A stretch of 64,000 nt of DNA from Calliopsis andreniformis (lineage: Eukaryota > Arthropoda > Insecta > Hymenoptera > Andrenidae), in NCBI RefSeq assembly GCF_051401765.1, contig NW_027480467.1, forward strand, positions 2,666,001 to 2,730,000. The letters are read 5' to 3'. The translations under genes and the position numbers were made by a program. The notes under the pieces were generated by a model. That model made no database searches. It was not told where the DNA came from and saw only the letters and a program-made list of their open reading frames with translations. Below, one piece after another: positions 25,676-40,600 of this stretch. Each line of letters starts with the position of its first letter. Position 1 is the first letter of the stretch.

Positions 25676-26828
25676 ATCATCAATCTTCAATCCTCAATAC
25701 TCAATCTTCAATCCTCAAAGCTCAATCCTCAACATTCAATCCTCAATACTCAATCATCAATCGTCAATCCTCAGTCCTCATCCTCAATCCTCAATCCTCA
25801 ATCCTCAGTCTTCAATCCTCAATACTCAATATTCAATCCTCAATCCTCAATCCTCACACCTCAAACCTCAATTCTGAAACCTCAATCCTGAATCCTCAAT
25901 CTTCAGCCCTCAGTCCTCAACAATCAGGTGACAATCCTCAATCCTCAATAGAATATCCTCAATTCGCAGTTTTCAATACTCAATCCCCATCCTTCAATCT
26001 TCAAATCTCAATCCACAAACATCAATTCCCATCACTCAACCCTCAACACTCAGTCCTCAATATTCAATCCACAATCGTCAATCCTCAATCTTCAATCCTC
26101 AATCCTCAATCCTCAATCGTCATTACTCAATCCTCAATCGTCAATCCTCAATCCCCAATCCTCAATCTTCAATCCTCAATCCTCAATCCTCAATCCTCAA
26201 TAGCCAATCTTCAATCCTCAATACTCAATCTTCAGTCCTCAATCATCAATCCTCAGTCCTCAATCCTCAATCGTCAATCCTCAATCCTCAATCCTCAATT
26301 CTCAATACTCAATCCTCAATCCTCAGACCTCAAACATCAATACTCAACCATCAGACCTCGTCCTCAATCCACAACACTCAATCCTCAATCCTCAACCTTC
26401 AATCATCAATATTCAATCTTCAATCCTCAATCCTCAATCCTCAATCGTCAATCCTCAATCCTCAATGTTCAATCCTCAATCCTCAATCCTCAATCTTCAA
26501 TCCTCAACCCTCAATCCTCAATCCTCAATCCTCAAACCTCAATTCTCAGTCCTCAAACCACAATCCTGAATCCTCAATCCTGAAACCTCAATCTTCAGCC
26601 CTCAGTCCTCAACAATCAGTTGTCAATCCTCAATGCTCAATAGAATATCCTCAGTTCAGAGTTTTCCATACGCAATACTCAATCTGCAATCTTCAAATCT
26701 CTATCCACAAACATCAATCCTCATCACTCAACCCTCAACACTCAGTCCCCAATCCTCAATCATCAATCCTCAATCCTCAATCCTCAATCCCCAATCCTCA
26801 ACCTTCAATCCTTAATACTCAATCTTCA
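25676..26828 (+). repeat. 1153-bp tandem repeat, copy 1 (in Y1)
   Basis: First unit of a two-copy tandem with a 1153-bp period (landmark pair 26,633/27,786). It carries one subfamily (iii) and one subfamily (ii) anchor module. The same pair occurs near 41.6-43.9 kb (period 1146 there, one heptamer shorter) and near 50.1-52.4 kb (period 1153). Confidence 0.88.
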
Positions 26829-27981
26829 ATCATCAATCTTCAATCCTCAATACTCAATCTTCAATCCTCAAAGCTCAATCCTCAACATTCAATCCTCAAT
26901 ACTCAATCTTCAATCGTCAATCCTCAGTCCTCATCCGCAATCCTCAATCCTCAATCCTCAGTCTTCAATCCTCAATACTCAATATTCAATCCTCAATCCT
27001 CAATCCTCAGACCTCAAACCTCAATTCTGAAACCTCAATCCTGAATCCTCAATCTTCAGCCCTCAGTCCTCAACAATCAGGTGACAATCCTCAATCCTCA
27101 ATAGAATATCCTCAATTCGCAGTTTTCAATACTCAATCCCCATCCTTCAATCTTCAAATCTCAATCCACAAACATCAATTCCCATCACTCAACCCTCAAC
27201 ACTCAGTCCTCAATATTCAATCCACAATCGTCAATCCTCAATCTTCAATCCTCAATCCTCAATCCTCAATCGTCATTACTCAATCCTCAATCGTCAATCC
27301 TCAATCCCCAATCCTCAATCTTCAATCCTCAATCCTCAATCCTCAATCCTCAATAGCCAATCTTCAATCCTCAATACTCAATCTTCAGTCCTCAATCATC
27401 AATCCTCAGTCCTCAATCCTCAATCGTCAATCCTCAATCCTCAATCCTCAATTCTCAATACTCAATCCTCAATCCTCAGACCTCAAACATCAATACTCAA
27501 CCATCAGACCTCGTCCTCAATCCACAACACTCAATCCTCAATCCTCAACCTTCAATCATCAATATTCAATCTTCAATCCTCAATCCTCAATCCTCAATCG
27601 TCAATCCTCAATCCTCAATGTTCAATCCTCAATCCTCAATCCTCAATCTTCAATCCTCAACCCTCAATCCTCAATCCTCAATCCTCAAACCTCAATCCTC
27701 AGTCCTCAAACCACAATCCTGAATCCTCAATCCTGAAACCTCAATCTTCAGCCCTCAGTCCTCAACAATCAGTTGTCAATCCTCAATGCTCAATAGAATA
27801 TCCTCAGTTCAGAGTTTTCCATACGCAATACTCAATCTGCAATCTTCAAATCTCTATCCACAAACATCAATCCTCATCACTCAACCCTCAACACTCAGTC
27901 CCCAATCCTCAATCATCAATCCTCAATCCTCAATCCTCAATCCCCAATCCTCAATCTTCAATCTTTAATACTCAATCTTCA
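26829..27981 (+). repeat. 1153-bp tandem repeat, copy 2 (in Y1)
   Basis: Second unit of the pair. Its right edge coincides with the point where Y1 and Y2 part company (TCAACCTTC here against TCAATCTTC in Y2, then diverging), suggesting that a duplication edge and the block boundary share one breakpoint. Confidence 0.86.
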
Positions 27982-30900
27982 ATGCTCAACCTTCAATCCT
28001 CAATCCTCAATCTTCAATCCTCAATCCTCAGTCCTCAAGCCTCAATCCCCAATACTTAATTTTCAATCCTCAATCCTCAATCCTCAATCCACAATCCTCA
28101 ATATTCAATCCTCAATACTCAATCTTCAATCCTCAATCCGCAATCCTCAATCCTCAATCCTCAATCCTCAATCCTCAATCTTGAATCCTCAATACTCAAT
28201 CTTCAATCCCCAATCCTCAATCTTCCATCCTCAATCCTCAATCCTCAATCCTCAATCCTCAATCCTCAATCTTCAATCCTCAACACTCAACCATCAATCT
28301 TCAATCCTCAATACTCAATCTTCAATCCTCAAAGCTCAACCCTCAACATTCAATCCTCAATACTCAATCTTCAATCGTCAATCCTCAGTCCTCATCCTCA
28401 ATCCTCAATCCTCAATCCTCAATCTTCAATCCTCAATACTCAATATTCAATCCTCAATCCTCAATCCTCAGACCTCAAACCTCAATTCTGAAACCTCAAT
28501 CCTGAATCCTCAATCTTCAGCCCTCAGTCCTCAACAATCAGGTGACAATCCTCAATCCTCAATAGAATATCCTCAATTCGCAGTTTTCGATACACAATAC
28601 TCAATCTGCAATCTTCAAATCTCTATCCACAAAGATCAATTCTCATCACTCAACCCTCAGCACTCAGTCCTCAATGTTCAATCCTCAATCCTCAATCCTC
28701 AATCTTCAATCCTCAATACTCAATCTTCAATCCTCAATACTCAATCTTCATTCCTCAATCCTCAATCGTCAATCCTCAATCCTCAATCCTCAATCCTCAA
28801 TCCTCAATCCTCAATCCTCAATCTTCAATTCTCAATACTCAATATTCAATCCTCAATCCTCAACCCTCAACCCTCAATCCTCAATCTTCAATCCTCAATA
28901 CCCAATCCACAATCTTCAATCCTCAATCCTCAATCCTCAATCCTCAATCCCCAACCCTCAATCTTCAATCCTCAGTACTCAATCTTCATTCCTCAATCCT
29001 CAATCCTCAATCCTCAATCCTCAATCCTCAATCCTCAGTCCTCAATCCTCAACCCTCAATCTTCAATCCTAAATAATCAATCCCAAATACTAGACCCTCA
29101 ATGCCCAATCATCAATCCTCAATACCAAATCCTCAATCTTCAATCCTCAATCCTCAATCCTCAATCCTCTGTCCTCAAACCTCAATCCTCAAGCCTCAGT
29201 CCTCGTCCTCAATCCTCAACCCTCGATAATCAATCCGCAATGCTCAATCATCAATACTCAATCTTCAACCCTCAATCCTCAGTACTCAATCCTCAATCCT
29301 CAATACTCAATCCTCAGTCCTCAGTCCTCAGTCTTCAATACTCAATCCTCCAGTCCTGAATGTTCAACACACAACCCTCAACCATCAATCCAAAATTCTC
29401 AGTACTCAATAGAATATCCTGAATTCTCAGTTTTCAATACTCAAACCTCAATCTTCGATCTTCAAATCTCCATCCACAAACATCAATTCTCATCACTCAA
29501 CCCTCAACGCTCAGTCCTCAATCCTCAATCTTCAATCCTCAATACTCAATCTACAATCCTCAATCCTCAATCCTCAATCCTCAATCCTCAATCTTCATTC
29601 CTCAATACCCAATTCTCAATGTTCTATCCGCAATACCCATTCCTCAATCTTGAATACTCAGTCCTCAATCCTCAATCCTCAATCCTCAATCCTCAATCCT
29701 CAGTCCTCAAACCTCAATCCTGAATCCTCAATCCTGAATCCTCAATCTTCAGCACTCAGTCCTCAACAATCAGCTGTCAATCCTCAATCCTCAATAGAAT
29801 ATCCTCAGTTCAGAGTTTTGAATACGCAATACTAAATCTGCAATCTTTAAATCACTATCCACAAACATCAGTTCTCATCACTCAACCCTCAACACTCAGT
29901 CCCCAATCCTCAATCCTCAATCCTCAATACTGAATCCACAATCTTCAATCCTCAATAATCAATCTTCAATACTCAATCCTCAATCCTCAATCCTCAATCC
30001 TCAATCCTCAGATATCAATCCTCAACCTTCAATACTCAATCCTAAATCCTCAATCCTCAATCCTCAATCCTCAATCATCATTCCTCAAACCTCAATCCTC
30101 AAACCTCAGTCCTCATCCTCAATTCTCAATTCTCAATCCTCAATCCTCAATCCTCAACCCTCAGTCTTCAATCCTAAATAATCAATCCCCAATACTAGAC
30201 CCTCAATGCCCAATCCTCAATCCCCGATACCAAATCCTCAATCTTCAATCCTCAATCCTCAATCTTCAATCCTCAATACTCAACCTTCAATCCTCAATCC
30301 TCTATTCTCAATCCTCAATCCTCAATACTCAATCGTCAATCCCCAATCCCCAATCCTCAACCTTCAATCCTCAATCCTCAATCCTCAATCCTCAATCCTC
30401 AACCTTCAATATTCAATACTCAATCTTCAATCCTCAATCCTCAATCCTCAATCCTCAATCCTACTTCTTCAATCCTCAATTCTCAGTCCTCAATACTCAA
30501 TCCTCAATCCTCAATCCTCAATCCTCAATCTTCAATCATCAATACTCAATCTTCAATCCTCAATCCTCAATTCTCAATCGTCAATACTCAATCCTCAATC
30601 GTCAATCCTCAATCCTCAGTCTTCAAATCTCAATTCTCGATCCACAATCCTTAACCCTCAATCTTCAATCCTCAATAATCAATCTCCAATCCTAGATCCC
30701 CAATCCCCAATCCTCAATCCTTAATCCTCAATCCTCAATCCTCAATACTCAATAGAATATCCTGAATTCTCAGGATTCAATTCTCAAACCTCAAACCTCA
30801 AACCTCAGCCCTCATCCTCAATCCTCAATCCTCAATCCTCAATCCTCAACCCTCAATCCTCAACACTCAATCCTCAGTCCTCAGTCCTCAATCCTCAATC

Positions 30901-32891
30901 CTCAATCCTCAGCCCTCATCGTCAATCCTCAAACCTCAATTCTCAATCCACAACCGTCAATTCCCAATACTCAATCTTCAATCCTCAATCCTCAATTCTC
31001 AATCCTCAATACTCAATCCTCAATCGACAATCCTCAATCCCCAATCCTCAATCTTCAATCCTCAATCCTCAATCCTCAATCCTCAATCCTCAGTCTTCAA
31101 TTCTCAATTCTCGATCCACAATCGTTAACCCTCAATCTTCAATCCTCAATAATCAATTTCCAATCCTAGATCCCCAATCCCCAATCCTCAATCCTTAATC
31201 CTCAATCTTCAATCCTCAATCCCTAGTCCTCAATCTTCAATCCTCAATGCTCAATCCTCAATCCTCAACCCACAGTCCTCAATCCTCAACCCTCAGTCCT
31301 CGTCCTCAATCCTCAACCCTTAATAATCAATCCGCAATCTTCAATTATCAATTCTCAAGCTTCAATCCTCAGTCCTCAATACTCAATCCTCAATCCTCAA
31401 TACTCAATCCTCAGTCCTCAGTCCTCAATCTTCAATACTCAATCCGCCAATCCTCAATATTCAACACACAACCCTCAACCATCAATCCTCAGTACTCAAC
31501 CATCAATAATCAATTCTCAATACTCAGTAGAATATCCTGAATTCTCAGTTTCCAATACTCAATCCTCAATGTTCAATCTTCAAATCACCACCCACAAACA
31601 TCAATTCTCATCACTCAACCCTCAACACTCAGTCCTCAATCTTCAATCCTCAATCCTCAATCCTCAACCTTCAATCCTCAATACTCAATTTTCAATCCTC
31701 AATCCTCAATTCTCAATCTTCAATCCTCAACCCTCAATCCTCAATCCTCAATACCCAATCCTCAATACTCAATCATCAATCCTCAATCCGCAATCATCAA
31801 TCCTCAATTCTCAATCGTCAGTGATCAATCCTCAATCTTCAATACTCAATCGTCAATCCTCTGTCCTCAATCCTCAATCCTCAATCCTCGTTTCTCAAAC
31901 CTCAATCCTCAACCCTCAGTCCCCATCCTCAATTCTCAATTCTCAATCCTGAATCCTCAACCCTCAGTCTTCAATCCTCAATAATCAATCTCCAATCCTA
32001 GATACCCAATCCCCAATCCTCAATCCTTAATCCTCAATCTTCAATCCTCAATACCCTGTCCTCAATCTTCAATCCTCAATGCTCAGTCCTGAATCCTCAA
32101 TCCTCAGTCCTCAATCCTCAATCCTCAATCCACAAACCTCAATCCTCAACCGTCAGCCCTCGTCCTCAATCCTCAACACTCAATCCTCAATCCTCAATCT
32201 TCAATCGTCAATACTAATTCTTCAATCCCCAATCTTCAGTCCTCAATCCTCAATCCTCAATCCTCAATATTCAACACACAACCCTCGACCATCAATCCTC
32301 AATACTCAACCATCAATACTCAATTCTCAATACTCAATAGAATATCCTGAATTCTCATGGTTCAGTACTAAATCCACAATATTCAATAATCAAATCTCAA
32401 TCCTCAAACATCAATTCTCAACACTAAATCCTCAACACTCAGTCCTCTCTCTTCAATCCTCCATCCTCAACCATCAATCCTCAAGCGTCAATCCTCAATC
32501 CTCAATCCCCAACCGTCAATCCTCAGTCCTCAAACCTCAATCCCGGATCCTCAGTCCTGAATCCTCAATCTTCAGCCCTCATTCCTCAACAATCAATTGT
32601 CAATCCTCAATCCTCAATAGAATATCCTCAATTCACAGTTTTCAATACTCAATCCCCATTCTTCAATCTTCAAATCTCAATCCACAAACATCAATTCCCA
32701 TCACTCAACCCTCAACACTAAGTCCTCAATATTCAATCCACAATCCTCAATTCTCAATCTTCAATCCTCAATCCTCAAACCTCAATCGTCATTACTCAAT
32801 CCTCAATCGTCAATCCTCAATGCCCAATCCTCAGTCTTCAATCCTCAATCCTCAATCCTCAATCCTCAATCCTCAATCCTCAATCCTCAAT
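27982..32891 (+). repeat. Block V, copy 1
   Basis: Long heptamer block preceding the second X block. Its first part recurs at 58,620 onward (offset 30,639) and also, more loosely, at 57,020 onward; its last part (31,247-32,890) recurs at 60,470-62,112 with a constant offset of 29,223. The stretch of about 1.4 kb between roughly 29.7 and 31.05 kb is absent from the second copy. Anchor modules lie near 28,563, 29,410, 29,799, 30,755, 31,528, 32,338 and 32,617. The open frame at 28,181-29,359 (392 codons) is heptapeptide read-through. Confidence 0.85.
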
Positions 32892-35800
32892 GTTCAATCC
32901 TCAATACCCAATCGTCAATCTTCAATCCTCAATCCTGAATCCTCAATCCTCAATATTCAATCCTCAATCCTCAATCCTCAATCCTCAATCTTCAATCCTC
33001 AATACTCAATAGTCAATCTCCAATCCTAGATCCTCAATCCCCAATCCTCAATCCTTAATCCTCAATCTTCAATCCTCAATCCTCAATTATCAATCCTCAA
33101 TACTCAATCCTCAATCTTCAATCCTGAATACTCAATCTTCAATCCTCAATACTCAATCTTCAATCCTCAACCCTCAATCCTCAATCCACAATCCTCAATC
33201 CTCAATCATCAACCTTCTATCCTCAATACTCTATCTTCAATCCTGAATCGTCAATCCTCATTCTTCAATCCTCAATACCCAATCCTCAATCCTCAATCCA
33301 CAATCCTCAATCCCCAATACTTAATCTTCAATCCTCAATCCTCAACCCTCAATCCGCAATCCTCAATCCTCAGTCACGAATACTCAATCTTCAATACTCA
33401 ATCCTCAATCCTCAATCCTCAATCCTCAATCCTCAATCCTCAATCCTCATTCCTCAAACCTCAATCCTCAACCCTCACTCCTTATCCTCAATTCTCAATT
33501 CTCAATCCTCAATCCTCAATTCTCAATCTTCAATCCTCAATAATCAATCTCCAATCCTAGATCCTCAATCCCCAGTCCTCAATCGTTAATCCTCAATCTT
33601 CAATCCTCAATCCCTAGTCCTCAATCCTCAATAGTCAATCCTCAATACTCAATCCTCAGTCCTCAGTCCTCAGTCTTCAATACTCAATCCTCCAGTCCTC
33701 AATGTTCAACACACAACCTTCAACCATCAAACCAAAATTCTCAATACTCAATAGAATATCCTGAATTCTCAGTTTTCAATACTCAATCCTCAATCTTCGA
33801 TATTCAAATCTCGATCCACAAACATCAATTCTCATCACTCAAACCTCAACGCTCAGTCCTCAATCTTCAATCCTCAATCCTCAATCCTCAATCCTCAATC
33901 CTCAATCTTCATTCCTCAATACCCAATCCTCAATGTTCAATCCGCAATACCCAATTCTCAATCTTCAATACTCAGTCCTCAATCCTCAATCCTCAATCCT
34001 CAATCCTCAATCCTCAGTCCTCAAACCTCAATCCTGAGTCCTCAATCCTGAATCCTCAATCTTCAGCACTCAGTCCTCAACAATCAGTAGTCAATCCTCA
34101 ATCCTCAATAGAATATCCTCAGTTCAGAGTTTTGAATACGCAATACTCAATCTGCAATCTTTTAATCACTATCCACAAACATCAATTCTCATCACTCAAC
34201 CCTCAACACTCAGTCCCCAATCCTCAATCTGCAATCCTCAGTCCTGAATCCTCAATTCTCAATCCTCAATCCTCAGTCCTCAGTCCTCAAACCTCAATCC
34301 TCAACCCTCAGCCCTCATAGTCAATCCTTAATCCTCAATCCTCAATCCTCAGTCTTCAATCCTCAATACTGTACCTTCAATCCTCAATCCTCAATCCTCA
34401 ATTCTTTATCCTCAATACTCAATCCTCAATCGTCAATCCTCAATCCCCAACTCTTAACCTTCAATCCTCAATCCTCAATCCTCAATGCACAATCCTCAAT
34501 CTTCAATCCTCAATACTCAATCTTCAATCCTCAATTCTCAATCCTCAATCCTCAATCCTCATTCCTCAATCCTCAATCCTCAATCTTCAATCCTCAATAC
34601 TCAATCTTCAATCCTCAATCCTCAATCCTCAATCCTCAATCCTCATTCTTCAATGTTCAATCCGCAATACCCAATCCTCAATCCTCAGTCCTCAAACCTC
34701 AATCCTGAATCCTCAATCCGGAATCCTCAATCTTCAGATCTTCGTCCTCAACAATCAGTTGTCAATTCTCAATCCTCAATAGAATATCATCAATTCACAG
34801 TTTTCAGTACTCAATACTCAATCTGCAATCTTTAAATCACTATCCACAAACATCAATTCTCATCACTCAACCCTCAACACTCAGTCCCCAATCCTCAATC
34901 TTCAATCCTCAATCCTGAATCCTCAATACTCAATCCTCAATCGTCAATCCTCAATCCCCAACCCTTAAACTTCAATCCTCAATCCTCAATCCTCAATCCT
35001 CAATTCTCAATCCTCAATCCTCAATCCTCAATCTTCAATCCTCAATACTCAATCTCCAATCCTCAATCCTCAATCCTCAATCCTCAATACTCATTCTTCA
35101 ATCCCCAGTACCCAATCCTCAATCTTCAATCCTCAATCCTCAATCCTCAATTCTCAATCCTCAATCCTCAATCCTCAGACCTCAAACATCAATACTCAAC
35201 CCCCAGTCCTCGTCCTCAATCCACAGCCCTCAATCCTCAACCCTCAATCTTCAATCATCAATATTCAATCTTCTGTCCTCAATCCTCAGTCCTCAATCCT
35301 CAATCCTCAATCCTCGATGTTCAATCCGCAATACCCAATCCTCAATCCTCAGTCCTCAAACCACAATCCTGAATCCTCAATCCTGAATCCTCAATCTTCA
35401 GACCTAAGTCCTCAACAATCAGTTGCCAATTCTCAATCCTCAATAGAATATCATCAATTCGCAGTTTTCAGTACTCAATACTCAATCTGCAATCTCTAAA
35501 TCACTATCCACAAACATCAATTCTCATCACTCAACCCTCAACACTAGTCCCCAATCCTCAATCTTCAATCCTCAATCCTCAATCCTCGATCCTCAATCTT
35601 CAATCCTCAATACTCAATCATCAATCCTCAATCCTCAATCCTCAATCCTCAATCCTCATCCCTCAATCGTCAGTCTTCCAACCTCAATACTCAATCTTCA
35701 ATCCTCAATCCTCAATCCTCAATCCTCAAGCCTCATCCTTCAATCCTCAATACCCAATCCTCAATCTTCAATACTCAATCCTCAATCCTCAATAATCAAT

Positions 35801-37683
35801 CTTCAATCCTCAATCCTCAGTCGCCAAACCTCAATTCTGAATCCTCAATCCTGAATCCTCAATCTTCAGCCCTCAGTCCTCAATCTTCAATCCTCAATAC
35901 TCAATCTGCAATCCTCAAACCTCAATCCTCAATCCTCAGTCCTCATGCTTCAATCCTCAATACCCAATCCTCAATCTTCAATCCTAAATCCTCAATCCCC
36001 AATTCTCAATCCTCAATCCTCAATCCACAGACCTCAAACATCAATACTCAACCCTCAGTCCTCGTCCTCAATCATCAATCATCAATATTCAATCTTCAAT
36101 CCACAATCCTCAATCCCCGATCCTCAATCCTCAATACTCAATGCTCAGTCCTCAATACCCAATCCTCAATCTTCAATCCTCAATCCTCAATCCTCGATCC
36201 TCAATTCTCAATTCTCAATCCTCTATCCTGAGTCCTCAGTCCTCAGTCCTAAAACATCAACCCTCAACCATCAGCCCTCATCCTCAATCCTCAATCCTCA
36301 TTCCTCAATCCTCAACCTTCAATCCTCAATTCTCAATCTTCAATCCTCAATCCTCAATCCTCAATCCTCAATCCTCAATCCTCAATCCTCAATCTTCAAT
36401 CCTCAATACTCAACTTTCAATCCTCAATCCTCAATCCTCAATCCTCAGTCCTCATTCTTCAATCCTCAATACACAATCCTCAATCTTCAATCCTCAATCC
36501 TCAATCCTCAATTCTCAATCCTCAATCCTCAATCCTCAGACCTCAAAACATCAATACTCAACCCTCAGTCCTCGTGCTCAACACACAGCCCCCAATCCTT
36601 AATCCTCAATCATCAATCATCAATATTCAATCTTCAGTCCTCAATCCACAGTCCTCAATCCTCAATCCTCAATCCTCAACGTTCAATACGCAATACCCAA
36701 TCCTCAATCTTCAATCCTCAATACTCAATCCTCAATCCTCAATCCTCAATCCTCAATCTTCAATCCTCAATACTCAATCATCAATCCTCAATACTCAATC
36801 CTCAATCCTCAATCCTCAACACTCGATCGTCAGTCTTCAAACCTCAATACTCAATCTTCAATCCTCAATCCTCAATCCTCAATCCTCAAGCCTCATCCTT
36901 CAATCCTCAATAACCAATCCTCAATCTTCAATACTCAATCCTCAATCCTCAATTCTCAATTCTCAATCCTCAATCCTCAGTCCTCAGTCCTCAAACCTCA
37001 ATCCTCAACGCACAGCTCTCATCCTCAATCCTCAATCCTCAATCCTCAATCCTCAATCCTCAATACTCAATCTTCAATCCTCAATACTCAATCTTCAATC
37101 CTCAATCATCAATCCTCAGTCCTCAATCCTCAATCGTCAATCGTCAATCCTCAATCCTCAATCCTCAATTCTCAATCCTCAATCCTCAATCCTCAGACCT
37201 CAAACATCAATACTCAACCATCAGACCTCGTCCTGAATCCACAACCCTCAATCCTCAATCCTCAATCTTCAATCATCAATACTCAATTTTCAATCCTCAA
37301 TACTCAATTCTCAGTCTCCAATCCTCAACCCTCAATCCTCAATCCTCAATACTCAATCCTCAATACTCAATCATCAATCCTCAATCCGCAATCATCAATC
37401 CTCAATTCTCAATCGTCAGTCATCAATCCTCAATCTTCAATACTCAATCGTCAATCCTCCGTCCTCTGTCCTCAACCCTCAATCCTCAATCCTCGTTTCT
37501 CAAACCTCAATCCTCAGCCCTCAGTCCCCATCCTCAATTCTCAATGCTCAATCCTGAATCCTCAACCCTCAATCTTCAATCCTCAATACTCAATCTCCAA
37601 TCCTAGATACCCAATCCCCAATCCTCAATCCTTAATCCTGAATCTTCAATCCTCAATCCCCAGTCCTCAATCTTCAATCCTCA
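32892..37683 (+). repeat. Block X, copy 2
   Basis: The sequence of base 1 onward restarts here. Relative to copy 3 it lacks 217 bp (7 x 31) near 32,970, a deletion that removes one whole anchor module present near 175 and 62,290. Relative to copy 1 it gains 63 bp (7 x 9) near 36,300-36,362 and about 290 bp near 37,090-37,385; the latter resembles sequence otherwise found near 15,410-15,600. After this insertion similarity to copy 1 resumes and ends near 37,683. Confidence 0.87.
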
Positions 37684-40600
37684 ATACTCAATTTTCAATC
37701 CTCAATCCTCAATTCTCAATCTTCAATCCTCAACCCTCAATCCTCAATCCTCAATATTCAATCCTCAATACTCAATCTTCAATCCTCAATCCGCAATCAT
37801 CAATCCTCAATCCTCAATCGTCAGTCATCAATCCTCAATCTTCAATACTCAATCGTCAATACTCTGTACTCAACCCTCAATCCTCAATCCTCGTTCCTCA
37901 AACCTCAATCCTCAACCCTCAGTCCCCATCCTCAATTCTCAATTCTCAATCCTGAATCCTCAACCCTCAATCTTCAATCCTCAATAATCAATCTCCAATC
38001 CTAGATCCCCAATGCCCAATCCTCAATCCTTAATCCTCAATCTTCAATCCTCAATCCCCAGTCCTAAATCTTCAATCCTCAATGCTCAGTCCTCAATCCT
38101 CAATCCTCAGTCCTCAACACTCAGTCCCCAATCCTCAAACCTCAATCCTCAATCCTCAATCCTCAATCCTCAATCCTCAATCCTCAATCCTCAATCCTCA
38201 ATCTTCAATCCTCAATCTTCAATCCTCAATACTCAATCTTCAATCCTCAACCCTCAATCCTCAATCATCAATATTCAATCCTCAATACTCAATATTCAAT
38301 CCTCAATACGCAATCATCAATCCTCAATCCTCAATGCGCAATCCTCAATCCTCAATCCTCAGTCCTCAATCCTCAATCCGCAATCCTCAGTCCTCAATCT
38401 TCAATCATCAACACTCAATCATCAATCTTCAATCCTCAATACTCAATCTTCAATCCTCAAAGCTCAATCCTCAACATTCAATCCTCAATACTCAATCTTC
38501 AATCGTCAATCCTCAGTCCTCATCCTCAATCCTCAATCCTCAATCCTCAATCCTCAGTCTTCAATCCTCAATACTCAATATTCAATCCTCAATCCTCAAT
38601 CCTCAGACCTCAAACCTCAATTCTGAAACCTCAATCCTGAATCCTCAATCTTCAGCCCTCAGTCCTCAACAATCATGTGACAATCCTCAATCCTCAATAG
38701 AATATCCTCAATTCGCAGTTTTCAATACTCAATCCCCATTCTTCAATCTTCAAATCTCAATCCACAAACATCAATTCCCATCACTCAACCCTCAACACTC
38801 AGTCCTCAATATTCAATCCACAATCGTCAATCCTCAATCTTCAATCCTCAATCCTCAATCCTCAATTGCCATTACTCAATCCTCAATCGTCAATCCTCAA
38901 TCCCCAATCCTCAATCTTCAATCCTCAATCCTCAATCCTCAATCCTCAATAGCCAATCTTCAATCCTCAATACTCAATCTTCAGTCCTCAATCATCAATC
39001 CTCAGTCTTCAATCCTCAATCGTCAATCCTCAATCCTCAATCCTCAATTCTCAATCCTCAATCCTCAATCCTCAGACCTCAAACATCAATACTCAACCAT
39101 CAGACCTCGTCCTCAATCCACAACACTCAAACCTCAATCCTCAACCTTCAATCATCAATATTCAATCTTCAATCCTCAATCCTCAATCCTCAATCGTCAA
39201 TCCTCAATCCTCAATGTTCAATCCTCAATCCTCAATCCTCAATCTTCAATCCTCAGCCCTCAATCCTCAATCCTCAATCCTCAAACCTCAATCCTCAGTC
39301 CTCAAACCACAATCCTGAATCCTCAATCCTGAAACCTCAATCTTCAGCCCTCAGTCCTCAACAATCAGTTGTCAATCCTCAATCCTCAATAGAATATCCT
39401 CAGTTCAGAGTTTTCCATACGCAATACTCAATCTGCAATCTTTAAATCTCTATCCACAAACATCAATTCTCATCTCTCAACCCTCAACACTCAGTCCTCA
39501 ATCTTCAATCCTCAATCCTCAATCCTCAAAGTTCAATCCTCAATACTCAATTTTCAATCCTCAATCCTCAATTCTCAATCTTCAATCCTCAACCCTCAAT
39601 CCTCAATCCTCAATATTCAATCCTCAATACTCAATCTTCAATCCTCAATCCGCAATCATCAATCCTCAATCCTCAATCGTCAGTCATCAATCCTCAATCT
39701 TCAATACTCAATCGTCAATACTCTGTACTCAACCCTCAATCCTCAATCCTCGTTCCTCAAACCTCAATCCTCAACCCTCAGTCCCCATCCTCAATTCTCA
39801 ATTCTCAATCCTGAATCCTCAACCCTCAATCTTCAATCCTCAATAATCAATCTCCAATCCTAGATCCCCAATGCCCAATCCTCAATCCTTAATCCTCAAT
39901 CTTCAATCCTCAATCCCCAGTCCTAAATCTTCAATCCTCAATGCTCAGTCCTCAATCCTCAATCCTCAGTCCTCAACACTCAGTCCCCAATCCTCAAACC
40001 TCAATCCTCAATCCTCAATCCTCAATCCTCAATCCTCAATCCTCAATCCTCAATCCTCAATCTTCAATCCTCAATACTCAATCTTCAACCCTCAATCCTC
40101 AATCCTCTGACCTCAAACCTCAATTCTGAATCCTCAATCCTCAGCCCTCATTCTTCAATCCTCAACACCCAATCCTCAATCTTCAATCCTCAAACCTCAA
40201 TCCCTAATTCTCAATCCTCAATCCTCAATCCTCAGACCTCAAACATCAATACTCAACCCTCAGTCCTCGTCCTCAACCCTCAGTCCTCGTCCTCAACCCT
40301 CAGTCCTCGTCCCCAATCCTCATCCCTCAATAATCAATCCGCAATCTTCAATCATCAATACTCAATCTTCAATCCTCAATCCTCAATTCTCAATCCTCAA
40401 TCCTCAATACTCAATCCCCAGTCCTCATTCTTCAATCCTCAACACCCAATCCTCAATCTTCAATCCTCAAACCTCAATCCCTAGTTCTCAATCCTCAATC
40501 CTCAATCCTCAGACCTCAAACATCAATACTCAACCCTCAGTCCTCGTCCTCAACCCTCAGTCCTCGTCCTCAACCCTCAGTCCTCGTCCCCAATCCTCAT

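Larger units (their letters stand above)
21760..27981 (+). repeat. Block Y, copy 1
   Basis: This block recurs at 37,684-43,905 with an offset of exactly 15,925 (7 x 2275) over most of its length; after a 7-bp difference the offset is briefly 15,932. It begins with the 1859-bp unit (landmarks at 22,087 and 23,946), has two 20-bp triplets near 24.3 and 24.6 kb, and ends with a 1153-bp tandem pair. Anchor modules lie near 22,772, 23,464, 24,890, 25,949, 26,640, 27,102 and 27,793. No gene is visible. Confidence 0.88.

Noticed and set aside
28181..29359. Open frame of 392 codons, and other long + strand frames (3412-4317, 18345-19343, 32079-33029, 35945-36913, 61302-62231)
   Set aside because: Same reason: low-complexity Ser-Ile-Leu-Asn-Pro-Gln-Ser reading in all three frames, with no feature that sets one frame apart from its neighbours.
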